Source: Prolixibacteraceae bacterium (lineage in GTDB: Bacteria; Bacteroidota; Bacteroidia; Bacteroidales; Prolixibacteraceae). From it: a stretch of DNA of 22,204 bases. Position numbers and translations under genes: made by a program. The stretch is from positions 1 to 22,204 of the forward strand of contig JAFGGF010000146.1 of assembly GCA_016930735.1 (NCBI GenBank), in the 5' to 3' direction. Below, piece after piece: positions 15,857 through 22,204 of this stretch (within the stretch, counting starts at the first letter, position 1; every line of letters starts with the position of its first letter). Below the pieces are notes generated by a model. That model was not told where the DNA came from and made no database searches. It saw only the letters and a list, made by a program, of their open reading frames with translations.

Positions 15857-16285
15857 ATGATCGTACAACAAGTTTCTGTATTCCTTGAAAATAAAATCGG
15901 GCGACTGAATGAAGTTACCCAGGTACTGGGTAAAAATGGAATTAATATTTCAGCCTTCAGCATTGCCGATACTTCCGATTTTGGCATCCTCAGGATGATA
16001 GTTGCCGACCCGGAGAAAGCAATTGGTATATTAAAGGAAAACGGTTTTTCTGCAAAAACAACCGATGTTGTGCTTTTAAATGCTCCCAATAAACCGGGCG
16101 CGCTTGCAAAAGCATTAGAGGTTTTAAATTCCGAAGAGGTATTTATCGAATATATGTATGCTTTTTCGATGAACGAGCGGACTTCGGTAATTGTAATAAA
16201 GCCGTCCGACCCGCAAATGTGCCTGAAAAAACTGGAAAAACATAAGGATGAATTGATTTCAGGAGGTGATCCTTATAATATTTGA
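15857..16285 (+). CDS. Tandem ACT-domain protein (second copy)
   Basis: A 142-aa protein with two ACT domains and no enzyme domain. Domain 1 starts VSVFLENKIGRLNEVTQVLGKNGINISA; domain 2 starts VVLLNAPNKPGALAKALEVL, a textbook ACT ligand motif with KPGALAKAL. That motif is degenerate (EAGGLDELLLKL) in the first copy, so the paralogues may bind different ligands or only one may respond. It follows paaK by four bases and is surely co-transcribed with it. It probably senses an amino acid and adjusts PaaK or the linked pathway, but no direct evidence is in the sequence. The 72-base gap after it contains a promoter for the prephenate dehydratase gene. Confidence 0.88.
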   Translation: MIVQQVSVFLENKIGRLNEVTQVLGKNGINISAFSIADTSDFGILRMIVADPEKAIGILKENGFSAKTTDVVLLNAPNKPGALAKALEVLNSEEVFIEYMYAFSMNERTSVIVIKPSDPQMCLKKLEKHKDELISGGDPYNI

Positions 16286-16309
16286 TTGTTAATAGTCCAA
16301 ATCAAAGTG

Positions 16310-16338
16310 TTGATTTTAATCTGCACTTTGTATCTTTG
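16310..16338 (+). promoter_or_regulatory. Promoter of the prephenate dehydratase gene
   Basis: TTG (16310-16312) and TATCTTTG (16331-16338, exact TAnnTTTG) are separated by 18 nt. Transcription would begin about 13 nt before the ATG at 16358. Confidence 0.55.
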
Positions 16339-16357
16339 ATCCCATAAATATTTCAAA

Positions 16358-17203
16358 ATGAAAAAAGTTGCTATACAGGGAATAGCCGGTTCATTCCATG
16401 AAGATGCGGCACGGCGTTATTTCGAAGAGGAAATAGAAATTGTGGAATGCAAGTCGTTCCGAAAGGTATGCGAATTAATCGATGCCGATAAAGTTGATAT
16501 TGCTGTAATGGCCATTGAAAACTCAATTGCAGGGAGTTTATTAAACAACTACGGATTGATCAGGGATTTTCATTTGCGGATAACAGGTGAAATTTATATC
16601 CATATTCAGCTTAATTTAATGGCATTGCCCGGAGTAGAGAAAAAAGATATCAGGGAGGTTTATTCGCATCCGGTTTCATTTCAGCAATGCAACGAATACC
16701 TTGAACAGAACTTTCCAGGAATTAAAACCAAAGAACTTGGAGATAATGCCGGCGTTGCAAAATATATTTCAGAAGAAAAAATTGATTATGCTGCTGTTAT
16801 CAGCAATAACCGCTCGGCTGAGATTTACGGATTAAACATCCTGGAAACGGGGATCGAAACCAATAAAAAAAATTATACCAGGTTCCTGATTCTTGCCAAA
16901 CACGGAAATTCAACCGAAGGGACCAATAAAGCCTCCATCTGTTTTGAGGTAGGGCATTATTACGGTTCACTGGCAGCTGTGCTTAATATTTTTACAGAAT
17001 ATAAAATCAACCTGGCAAAAATTCAATCCGTTCCAATAATCGGGAAACCAAATGAATATACCATCCATGTGGATATTGAATGGGATACGCTTGAAAATTA
17101 CGAACATGCTATTCACCAAGTGCTTAAAAAAGTTTCAAGTTTATCAATCCTTGGTGAATACAATAAAGGAGAAGTAACAATCCAGGCGAATGGCAATTAT
17201 TAA
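16358..17203 (+). CDS. pheA: Prephenate dehydratase with C-terminal ACT domain
   Basis: Converts prephenate to phenylpyruvate, the step before transamination to phenylalanine. The 281-aa monofunctional enzyme has the PDT lobe motifs GIAGSFHEDAA (8-18), AIENSIAGSL, SHPVSFQQC, GDNAGVAKYI and the catalytic Thr-Arg-Phe in NYTRFLIL. No chorismate mutase domain is attached. The C-terminal ACT domain (about 195-275) starts KASICFEVG; its two Phe-binding motifs differ from the classic GALV and ESRP forms, reading YGSLAAVL and IQSVP, so feedback inhibition may be altered. Related Bacteroidota enzymes, as far as I recall, also have a QSxP form. It has its own promoter and is followed by the flavodoxin gene (88-base gap). 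Together with the aminotransferase at 18007 it could complete phenylalanine synthesis. Confidence 0.92.
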   Translation: MKKVAIQGIAGSFHEDAARRYFEEEIEIVECKSFRKVCELIDADKVDIAVMAIENSIAGSLLNNYGLIRDFHLRITGEIYIHIQLNLMALPGVEKKDIREVYSHPVSFQQCNEYLEQNFPGIKTKELGDNAGVAKYISEEKIDYAAVISNNRSAEIYGLNILETGIETNKKNYTRFLILAKHGNSTEGTNKASICFEVGHYYGSLAAVLNIFTEYKINLAKIQSVPIIGKPNEYTIHVDIEWDTLENYEHAIHQVLKKVSSLSILGEYNKGEVTIQANGNY

Positions 17204-17291
17204 AAAAAGATGAATTGGAAAATTCTGTCTGGTTTTTTTGTAGAGTAAAGAAAAAATTGTAAATCGTAGTTTCCATTAAAAAGAAAAATAT

Positions 17292-17813
17292 ATGAATAAA
17301 ATTGGAATATTCTTCGGACCCTTAAAAGGATCGACCAACAGGGTGGCCGATAAAGTTAAAGCTGAACTGGGAGAAGCAGCTGTCCTGGTTCCGGTAAAAG
17401 ATGCTTCAACAAAAGATCTGGAAAAATTCGATAAGATTATTTTTGGGATTTCCACAGTAGGTAAAGATACCTGGGATTCTGAATTTTCATCGAACGACTG
17501 GGCAAAATTCCTGCCGGAAATAAGCAAAGTTGATTATTCAGGAAAGACAGTTGCAATTTTTGGCCTGGGAGACCATATTACTTATGCTCAGAATTTTATA
17601 GATTTTATGGGAATCCTTGGAAAAAGCCTGTTGGAAAATAATGCAAAAATTGTAGGGCAGGTTTCCACCGATGGTTATGAATTTGAATCATCGGAAGCTG
17701 TTATCGACGGGAAATTTATCGGATTGCCACTTGATGAGGATTTTGAGCCTGAATTAACCGACGATCGACTTGCCGGATGGCTCGAAAAAATAAAACCTGA
17801 ATTCGGTTTGTAA
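17292..17813 (+). CDS. Flavodoxin-like protein with unusual phosphate loop
   Basis: Small FMN electron carrier, 173 aa, in the long-chain flavodoxin size range, predicted cytoplasmic. The FMN-phosphate loop, normally (S/T)xTGxT, reads GPLKGSTNRVA (9-19): the first Thr/Ser is replaced by Pro-Leu-Lys while the final Thr is kept. The 50s loop is ISTVGKDTWDSEFSSNDW with Trp, and the 90s loop is GLGDHITYAQNFIDFMG, close to the normal GLGDQxxYxxNFxD. FMN binding is therefore likely but the phosphate site is atypical. Its position between aromatic-pathway genes and a ferredoxin-dependent oxidoreductase suggests it could replace ferredoxin under iron limitation. Its stop is embedded in a terminator hairpin. 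Confidence 0.87.
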   Translation: MNKIGIFFGPLKGSTNRVADKVKAELGEAAVLVPVKDASTKDLEKFDKIIFGISTVGKDTWDSEFSSNDWAKFLPEISKVDYSGKTVAIFGLGDHITYAQNFIDFMGILGKSLLENNAKIVGQVSTDGYEFESSEAVIDGKFIGLPLDEDFEPELTDDRLAGWLEKIKPEFGL

Positions 17814-17852
17814 AAGGTGATAAAAATCAGGTGGTTTATAATCACCTTTTTC
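17812..17852 (+). terminator. Terminator overlapping the flavodoxin stop codon
   Basis: AAAAGGTGAT (17812-17821) pairs with ATCACCTTTT (17841-17850) around a 19-nt loop, followed by more T. AGGTG (17829-17833) could pair instead with CACCT (17843-17847), giving a competing smaller hairpin. The remaining ~150 bases before 18007 are A/T-rich with a weak CTTTCA/TGAAAG dyad and no clear promoter. Confidence 0.7.
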
Positions 17853-18006
17853 CTTTATAATCAATACAAAAGCAGGGCAGAAACTTTCAGTTTTTCTATT
17901 GTGAAAGGTTTTTATTTCTGATTTATAAAACCTGTTGTTTAATACATTTTCAGAATTTGCCAATTAACTTCAGCTTTGCTTATTTTATATTTAAATACTA
18001 AAAAAG

Positions 18007-19317
18007 ATGGGTAATTCTCTATTGCAAAAAGAGCTTGTCGACAGGAAAATCAGAGAACTCAGGGTTCCTGATATCGGTAAGGCTTCAATCAGGGAAATTG
18101 TTGCTCTTGTCAATATGGTTGAAGAAGAGACCGGTTTTAAATATGTCAGGATGGAAATGGGAGTACCCGGATTACCTCCTGCCGAAGTTGGGATCAATGC
18201 CGAAATTGAAGCATTAAAAAGGGGCGTTGCATCAATTTATCCGATGGTCGATGGTATTAAACCTTTAAAAGAAGAGGCTTCAAGGTTTATAAAAAATTTT
18301 ATGGATGTTGAGGTTAGCCCGAAATGCTGTGTTCCTACTGTCGGGTCCATGCAGGGGACTTATGCCGCTTTTATGGCTGTCGGGAATATCGATAAGGAAA
18401 AAGATACAACTCTTTTTATCGATCCCGGATTCCCGGTACAGAAACAGCAGATGATGGTAATCGGGCAAAAATATGAAACCTTTGATGTTTTCAATTTCAG
18501 GGGTGAAAAACTACGCGAAAAACTTGAATCTTATTTGTCGAAAGGAAATATTAACAGCATTGTTTATTCAAATCCGAATAATCCCTCATGGATTTGTTTA
18601 ACAGAAGAAGAATTACAAATAATTGGCGAACTGGCTGTTAAATATAATGTGGTAGTGATTGAGGACCTGGCATATTTTGCTATGGATTTCAGGAAAGACC
18701 TGTACACTCCGGGAAAGCCACCATATCAGGCTACTGTTGCCAAATACACCGATAAATATATTTTGTTTATTTCAAGCTCGAAAATATTCTCTTATGCCGG
18801 CCAGCGTTGTGCGGTAATGGCTATTTCCGATTCGTTGTTTAACAACGAATTCCCCGACCTTCAGGAACGATTTAAAAGTTCCACTTTCGGGAACACACTA
18901 ACATTAAAGATTTTATATGCATTAACTTCCGGTACCTGCCATTCGGCACAATGGGCTCTTGCAGCTATGCTGAAAGCAGCCAACAACGGAGATTTTAATT
19001 TTGTCGATTCGGTAAAAGAATACGGTGAGAAAGCAAAAATTATGAAAAAGATTTTTCTCGAAAACGGTTTTAATCTGGTTTATAAAAAAGACCTAGATGA
19101 GCCTATTGCCGATGGTTTTTATTTTACGGTTGGTTATCCCGGAATGACAGGAGCTGAACTGGTAAAAAATCTTTTGTATTTCGGTATCAGTGCAATTGGC
19201 CTGAGTGAAACCGGCAGCAACGAGGAAGGGATCAGGGCTTGCGTTTCATTTGTTAAACGTGATCAGTTTGGCGAGCTTGAACAGCGTCTAAAACTTTTTA
19301 ATGAGAATTTTAGCTGA
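18007..19317 (+). CDS. PLP-dependent class I/II aminotransferase
   Basis: Fold-type I transaminase of 436 aa, likely exchanging the amino group between an amino acid (aromatic or branched) and 2-oxoglutarate in the cytoplasm. Visible cofactor residues are the SNPNNP loop (188-193), D220 in IEDLAYF, the Schiff-base lysine K259 in SSSKIFSYAGQR, and the C-terminal substrate-carboxylate Arg in EEGIRACVSF. Substrate preference cannot be read off. Context (prephenate dehydratase upstream, 2-oxoacid oxidoreductase downstream) suggests interconversion of phenylalanine/phenylpyruvate or valine-type pairs. The Crp/Fnr gene starts four bases after the TGA, so the two are likely co-transcribed, tying the regulator to the pathway. 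The ATG at 18007 is a reasonable start; no terminator follows the gene. Confidence 0.9.
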   Translation: MGNSLLQKELVDRKIRELRVPDIGKASIREIVALVNMVEEETGFKYVRMEMGVPGLPPAEVGINAEIEALKRGVASIYPMVDGIKPLKEEASRFIKNFMDVEVSPKCCVPTVGSMQGTYAAFMAVGNIDKEKDTTLFIDPGFPVQKQQMMVIGQKYETFDVFNFRGEKLREKLESYLSKGNINSIVYSNPNNPSWICLTEEELQIIGELAVKYNVVVIEDLAYFAMDFRKDLYTPGKPPYQATVAKYTDKYILFISSSKIFSYAGQRCAVMAISDSLFNNEFPDLQERFKSSTFGNTLTLKILYALTSGTCHSAQWALAAMLKAANNGDFNFVDSVKEYGEKAKIMKKIFLENGFNLVYKKDLDEPIADGFYFTVGYPGMTGAELVKNLLYFGISAIGLSETGSNEEGIRACVSFVKRDQFGELEQRLKLFNENFS

Positions 19318-19321
19318 ACCA

Positions 19322-19888
19322 ATGGATAAAAGCAAAGTCATATCGCGTTACAATCTCACTCTGGATCAGATTAAAGAACTTCCATTGGAGCATAAAAAAA
19401 TCATCCTGAAAAAGGGTGAATGTTTTATTGATTATGGCGAACAGACTAAAAAGATCGGAATTCTTATAAGCGGATTGCTTTATGCCACATACCTTTCGGA
19501 AAACGGGACTGAATGGATCTCCAGGTTTTTTTACCCCCCAAATAATTTTATTGTAAGCAATCATCAGGGATTTTATTTTGGAAGAAATTCAACCGAATGT
19601 ATCAAAGCTTATGACGATTCGGAACTGATTTATATAAAAAAAGATGAATTTAAGGAGTTCCTTGACAGGAACCACCAGTTTGAAAGGACAGTCAGAATTT
19701 TGGCTGAGGAAAGTTATATACAGGCGATAAGCCGGATTCATGCTTTACAATCGTTAAATGCAAAACAAAGGATTGAACAGTTTCTGAAGGAGAATAGTGC
19801 ATTGGCGGCAAAGTTACAACGACAGCATATTGCTTCCTACCTTGGAATCCATCGAAACATTTTTTCCCGGATTTTGAGCAATATCTGA
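19322..19888 (+). CDS. Crp/Fnr-family transcriptional regulator
   Basis: A 188-aa regulator with an N-terminal cNMP-binding-like beta-barrel (about 25-115, including GECFIDYGEQTKKIGILISG), a dimerisation helix and a C-terminal winged helix with QRQHIASYLGIHRNIFSRILSNI (about 166-188) as the HTH. No N-terminal cysteine cluster of the Fnr type is present, so an oxygen-labile FeS sensor is unlikely; the ligand is unknown. The ATG at 19322 starts four bases after the aminotransferase stop; an earlier in-frame ATG at 19301 would overlap that gene by 17 bases. Four bases after its stop lies a 14-bp perfect palindrome positioned like a class II activator site in front of vorDBA, and a similar palindrome precedes the PepSY gene. 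The natural guess is that this protein binds both. Confidence 0.9.
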   Translation: MDKSKVISRYNLTLDQIKELPLEHKKIILKKGECFIDYGEQTKKIGILISGLLYATYLSENGTEWISRFFYPPNNFIVSNHQGFYFGRNSTECIKAYDDSELIYIKKDEFKEFLDRNHQFERTVRILAEESYIQAISRIHALQSLNAKQRIEQFLKENSALAAKLQRQHIASYLGIHRNIFSRILSNI

Positions 19889-19891
19889 TTT

Positions 19892-19907
19892 CGCAACAAT
19901 TGTTGCA
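19892..19907. promoter_or_regulatory. Crp/Fnr-type operator palindrome upstream of vorDBA
   Basis: CGCAACAATTGTTGCA contains the 14-bp perfect palindrome 19893-19906 and fits the 5-6-5 Crp/Fnr layout. Its centre (19899.5) lies 29.5 bases before the first base of the -7 box, which would place it about 40 bases before the predicted start. Alternative reading: a short 5-bp stem followed by seven T could be a weak terminator of the regulator gene. Confidence 0.6.
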
Positions 19908-19928
19908 TTTTTTTCAGATTGATGCGTA

Positions 19929-19936
19929 TAGTTTTG
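19929..19936 (+). promoter_or_regulatory. -7 element of the vorDBA operon
   Basis: TAGTTTTG matches TAnnTTTG exactly. The -33 region has no TTTG at standard spacing, which fits an activator-dependent promoter. The leader to the ATG at 20019 would be roughly 75-80 nt. Confidence 0.6.
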
Positions 19937-20018
19937 TGTCTGGTTTTAACCAACGTTTTTTGAAGATATTAAAACAGAAGTATATTTTCTGCTAAAAATA
20001 ATTCTAACTAAATTAATT

Positions 20019-20246
20019 ATGGCAAAAGTTCAAGGTGCAGTTGTTGTTGACATGGAAGGATGCAAAGGTTGTGGATTATGTGTAGAAGCCTGTCCACATG
20101 AGGTATTGGCATTAAACAGGGAAGTAAATAGCAGAGGTTATCATTATTCCTATATGGAAAATCCTGAAAATTGTATTGGTTGTTCCAACTGTGGTGTTGT
20201 ATGCCCCGATACATGTATTACAATTTATCGGGTTAAAGCAAGTTAA
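20019..20246 (+). CDS. vorD: 2x[4Fe-4S] ferredoxin subunit (delta) of 2-oxoacid oxidoreductase
   Basis: Small 75-aa iron-sulfur subunit that passes electrons from the thiamine-diphosphate site to external ferredoxin. Two complete CxxCxxCxxxCP clusters are visible: Cys 15, 18, 21, 25 (CKGCGLCVEACP) and Cys 52, 55, 58, 62 (CIGCSNCGVVCP). An additional Cys66 follows the second. It is first in the VorD-VorB-VorA order, with a Crp/Fnr-like operator and promoter upstream. An 80-base gap with a hairpin separates it from the alpha subunit, possibly allowing different subunit levels. The same subunit occurs in 2-oxoglutarate oxidoreductases (KorD), so the substrate is not defined by this gene. Confidence 0.9.
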   Translation: MAKVQGAVVVDMEGCKGCGLCVEACPHEVLALNREVNSRGYHYSYMENPENCIGCSNCGVVCPDTCITIYRVKAS

Positions 20247-20260
20247 GTGAGATTTTTACT

Positions 20261-20290
20261 TCCTTTTCAAAAATTATTTTCTGAAAAGGA
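20261..20290 (+). repeat. Intercistronic hairpin between vorD and vorB
   Basis: TCCTTTTCA (20261-20269) and TGAAAAGGA (20282-20290) are perfect reverse complements around a 12-nt loop. There is no T tract, so a processing or mRNA-stability element is more likely than a terminator. Confidence 0.6.
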
Positions 20291-20313
20291 TCCAAAATCT
20301 AATATCCAAAATC
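20290..20313. repeat. Direct repeat ATCCAAAATC, two copies
   Basis: ATCCAAAATC occurs at 20290-20299 and 20304-20313, starts 14 bases apart, followed by a weaker AATCGAAAAT just before the vorB start. The first copy overlaps the hairpin by one base. Low-complexity A-rich leader repeats of this type seem common in Bacteroidota. Confidence 0.55.
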
Positions 20314-20326
20314 AAAAATCGAAAAT

Positions 20327-21421
20327 ATGGGTGAACTAAGATTAATGAAGGGGAATGAGGTATTGGCTGAAGCAGCAATACGTTGTGGTTGCGACGGTTA
20401 TTTCGGTTATCCGATTACCCCTCAGTCAGAAGTTATGGAAACGCTAATGCTCAGGGCTCCCTGGGAAGAAACCGGTATGGTTGTGCTTCAGGCTGAAAGT
20501 GAAGTTGCTTCAATTAATATGTTGTATGGTGCTGCGGCAACCGGAAAAAAAGTAATGACTTCATCATCAAGCCCGGGGATCAGTTTAATGACGGAAGGAA
20601 TTTCATATATAGCAGGTGCTGAATTACCCTGCCTGATAGTGAATGTACAACGCGGAGGTCCCGGGTTAGGGACAATCCAGCCATCGCAGGCCGATTATTT
20701 TCAGGCTGTGAAAGGAGGGGGGCATGGCGATTATAAACTGATCGTTCTGGCTCCGTCTTCGGTTCAGGAAATGAACGATTTTGTGGATCTTGGCTTCGAA
20801 CTGGCTTTTAAATACCGTAATCCGGCAATGATCCTCACAGATGGGGCCATCGGGCAAATGATGGAAAAAGTGGAATTAGGCGATTTTAGACCCCGTTGGA
20901 CCGATGAGGAAATACATGAAAAATGGGGATCGTGGGCTACTACAGGAAAACCAAAATCGAGGGCAAAAAATATTGCCACATCCCTGGAACTTCAATCCGA
21001 CCGGATGGAAAAACATAATATTCACCTTCAGGAGAAATACAAGGAAGTTGAATCAAATGAACAACGGTTTGAGATGATCATGTGCGACGATGCTGAATAT
21101 GTTTTTGTCGCTTTTGGAACTTCATCAAGAATTTGCCAGAAGTCGATTGAACTGGCAAGGGAAAAAGGAATTAAAGTTGGATTGTTGCGGCCGATAACTC
21201 TATATCCGTTCCCGGTTAATGCAGTTAAAGAACTTTGCGGGAAAGTAAAAGGATTTCTTTCTGTAGAAATGAATTCAGGTCAGATGATCGAGGATGTTAA
21301 ATTAGCCGTTCATGAGGCAGAATCTTCTGTCCCGGTTGAGTTTTTTGGACGCCTGGGAGGAATACTTCCTACTCCGGGTGAGGTTGTCGATGCATTGATA
21401 GAAAAATTTGTAAAGAGTTAG
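20327..21421 (+). CDS. vorB: 2-oxoacid:ferredoxin oxidoreductase alpha subunit (VorB type)
   Basis: Alpha subunit of a 2-oxoacid:ferredoxin oxidoreductase (364 aa), predicted to oxidise a 2-oxoacid (for example 3-methyl-2-oxobutanoate from valine) with CoA to acyl-CoA, CO2 and reduced ferredoxin, or the reverse. Family features are the pyrimidine-binding-domain opening EAAIRCGCDGYFGYPITPQSE (approximately 15-35), the loop TSSSSPGISLMTEGISYIAG, and NVQRGGPGLGTIQPSQADYFQ with the conserved Gly-rich turn. The C-terminal domain (about 255-360) starts YVFVAFGTSSRI and ends with LGGILPTPGEVV. The stop is three bases before the beta-subunit start. A 2-oxoglutarate or aryl-pyruvate oxidoreductase is possible; the label rests on resemblance only. 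Confidence 0.87.
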   Translation: MGELRLMKGNEVLAEAAIRCGCDGYFGYPITPQSEVMETLMLRAPWEETGMVVLQAESEVASINMLYGAAATGKKVMTSSSSPGISLMTEGISYIAGAELPCLIVNVQRGGPGLGTIQPSQADYFQAVKGGGHGDYKLIVLAPSSVQEMNDFVDLGFELAFKYRNPAMILTDGAIGQMMEKVELGDFRPRWTDEEIHEKWGSWATTGKPKSRAKNIATSLELQSDRMEKHNIHLQEKYKEVESNEQRFEMIMCDDAEYVFVAFGTSSRICQKSIELAREKGIKVGLLRPITLYPFPVNAVKELCGKVKGFLSVEMNSGQMIEDVKLAVHEAESSVPVEFFGRLGGILPTPGEVVDALIEKFVKS

Positions 21422-21424
21422 ATT

Positions 21425-22204
21425 ATGGATATAAAAGATATAATTAAACCGGAAAACCTGGTTTACGATAAATCGAAGTTACAAAACGATGTGATCATGC
21501 ATTATTGCCCGGGTTGTACCCATGGAGTGGTGCATAAGATCCTGGCTGAAGTAATTGAAGAAATGGATCTGCAGGAAAAAACAGTTGGTATTGCACCGGT
21601 TGGTTGTTCGGTACTTGCTTATAACTACATCGATATCGACTGGCAGGAAGCAGCTCACGGAAGGGCACCAGCCCTGGCAACAGGTGTGATTCGTGTAAAT
21701 CCGGATAAATTTGTTTTTACCTACCAGGGTGATGGCGACCTGGCTTCGATCGGGACCGGAGAAATAATTCATGCATGTAACCGTGGTGAAAACATTCTGG
21801 TTATTTTTATCAATAACGGAATTTACGGGATGACCGGCGGACAGATGGCCCCGACAACTATCAACGGGCAGGTAACATCAACTACTCCGGCAGGGCGTAA
21901 CATCGATCTGAACGGTTACCCGTTAAAAATTACAGAACTGATTGCCCAACTGCCGGGGACATCGTATGTTACACGTCAATCTGCTCATACAGCAGGTGCT
22001 GTAAGGAAATGTAAAAAGGCAATGAAAAAAGCGGTTCAGAATGTATTGGATAAAAAAGGGACTTCATTTATTGAAGTGGTTTCCACCTGTAATTCAGGAT
22101 GGAAAATGACCCCGGTGGCTGCCAACAAATGGATGGAAGAAAACATGTTCCCGTATTATCCACTTGGCGATATGAAAGACAGCATAAAAGGTGAACCAAT
22201 TTCA
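21425..22204 (+). CDS. vorA: 2-oxoacid:ferredoxin oxidoreductase beta subunit, cut by the window edge
   Basis: Thiamine-diphosphate-binding beta subunit; the first 260 codons are present and open to the last base, so the 3' end is outside the window. CPGCTHG (C28, C31) is the expected N-terminal motif, C61 follows in APVGCSV, and the TPP/Mg signature runs from QGDGDLASIG (101-110) to NNGIYGMTGGQ (130-140). It begins three bases after vorB and is surely translated with it. A gamma subunit gene would be expected immediately downstream. The start ATG at 21425 is supported by the spacing and by the family N-terminus. Confidence 0.9.
   Translation, partial: MDIKDIIKPENLVYDKSKLQNDVIMHYCPGCTHGVVHKILAEVIEEMDLQEKTVGIAPVGCSVLAYNYIDIDWQEAAHGRAPALATGVIRVNPDKFVFTYQGDGDLASIGTGEIIHACNRGENILVIFINNGIYGMTGGQMAPTTINGQVTSTTPAGRNIDLNGYPLKITELIAQLPGTSYVTRQSAHTAGAVRKCKKAMKKAVQNVLDKKGTSFIEVVSTCNSGWKMTPVAANKWMEENMFPYYPLGDMKDSIKGEPIS

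Noticed and set aside
19301..19321. Earlier ATG for the Crp/Fnr regulator
   Set aside because: It overlaps the aminotransferase by 17 bases and adds seven residues without family similarity; 19322 fits better, though 19301 is not excluded.

Overview
The window looks like a piece of an AT-rich Bacteroidota chromosome, probably class Bacteroidia. Evidence: no Shine-Dalgarno-like leaders, several matches to the Bacteroidota -7 promoter element TAnnTTTG, a periplasmic S46 dipeptidyl-peptidase, a KdsC phosphatase, a DUF2520 protein and a VorDBA-type oxidoreductase. The assignment rests on gene content and motifs; no database was searched. No CRISPR array, insertion sequence, phage gene or tRNA was seen.

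Layout. Positions 1-42 are the 3' end of a 5S rRNA, followed by its terminator, so a ribosomal RNA operon ends at the left edge. Next come an O-antigen ligase/polymerase-like membrane protein, an exported Mn-type superoxide dismutase with a Tat-like signal, and a tightly coupled operon (DUF2520 protein, KdsC phosphatase, Maf pyrophosphatase). A XylF-like sugar-binding lipoprotein without its transporter and a DPP11-type peptidase follow. A universal stress protein lies convergent to the peptidase. Then come a fused ADP-forming acyl-CoA synthetase, a PepSY-TM membrane protein on the minus strand and a divergent outer-membrane beta-barrel protein.

From 14065 to the right edge all genes are on the plus strand and share a theme of 2-oxoacid and aromatic amino-acid metabolism: tandem-ACT protein, phenylacetate-CoA ligase, second tandem-ACT protein, prephenate dehydratase, flavodoxin-like protein, PLP aminotransferase, Crp/Fnr-family regulator, and the ferredoxin, alpha and (cut) beta subunits of a 2-oxoacid:ferredoxin oxidoreductase. 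These enzymes could connect amino acid, 2-oxoacid, acyl-CoA and free acid in either direction. Peptides released by DPP11 could feed oxidation, with ATP made by the ADP-forming synthetase; alternatively PaaK plus the oxidoreductase could carboxylate phenylacetyl-CoA reductively to phenylpyruvate. Which direction operates is inference.

The most interesting signal is regulatory. Two palindromes with Crp/Fnr geometry, TGTAACAAATGTTACA (12515-12530) and CGCAACAATTGTTGCA (19892-19907), each have their centre exactly 29.5 bases upstream of the first base of a -7-like box. One box faces the PepSY gene and the other faces vorDBA, directly after the Crp/Fnr gene. This suggests a small regulon using class II-like activation. 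Also notable are a 15-bp perfect nested hairpin inside the PepSY coding sequence and an 11-bp inverted repeat covering both a promoter and the start codon of the DUF2520 gene.
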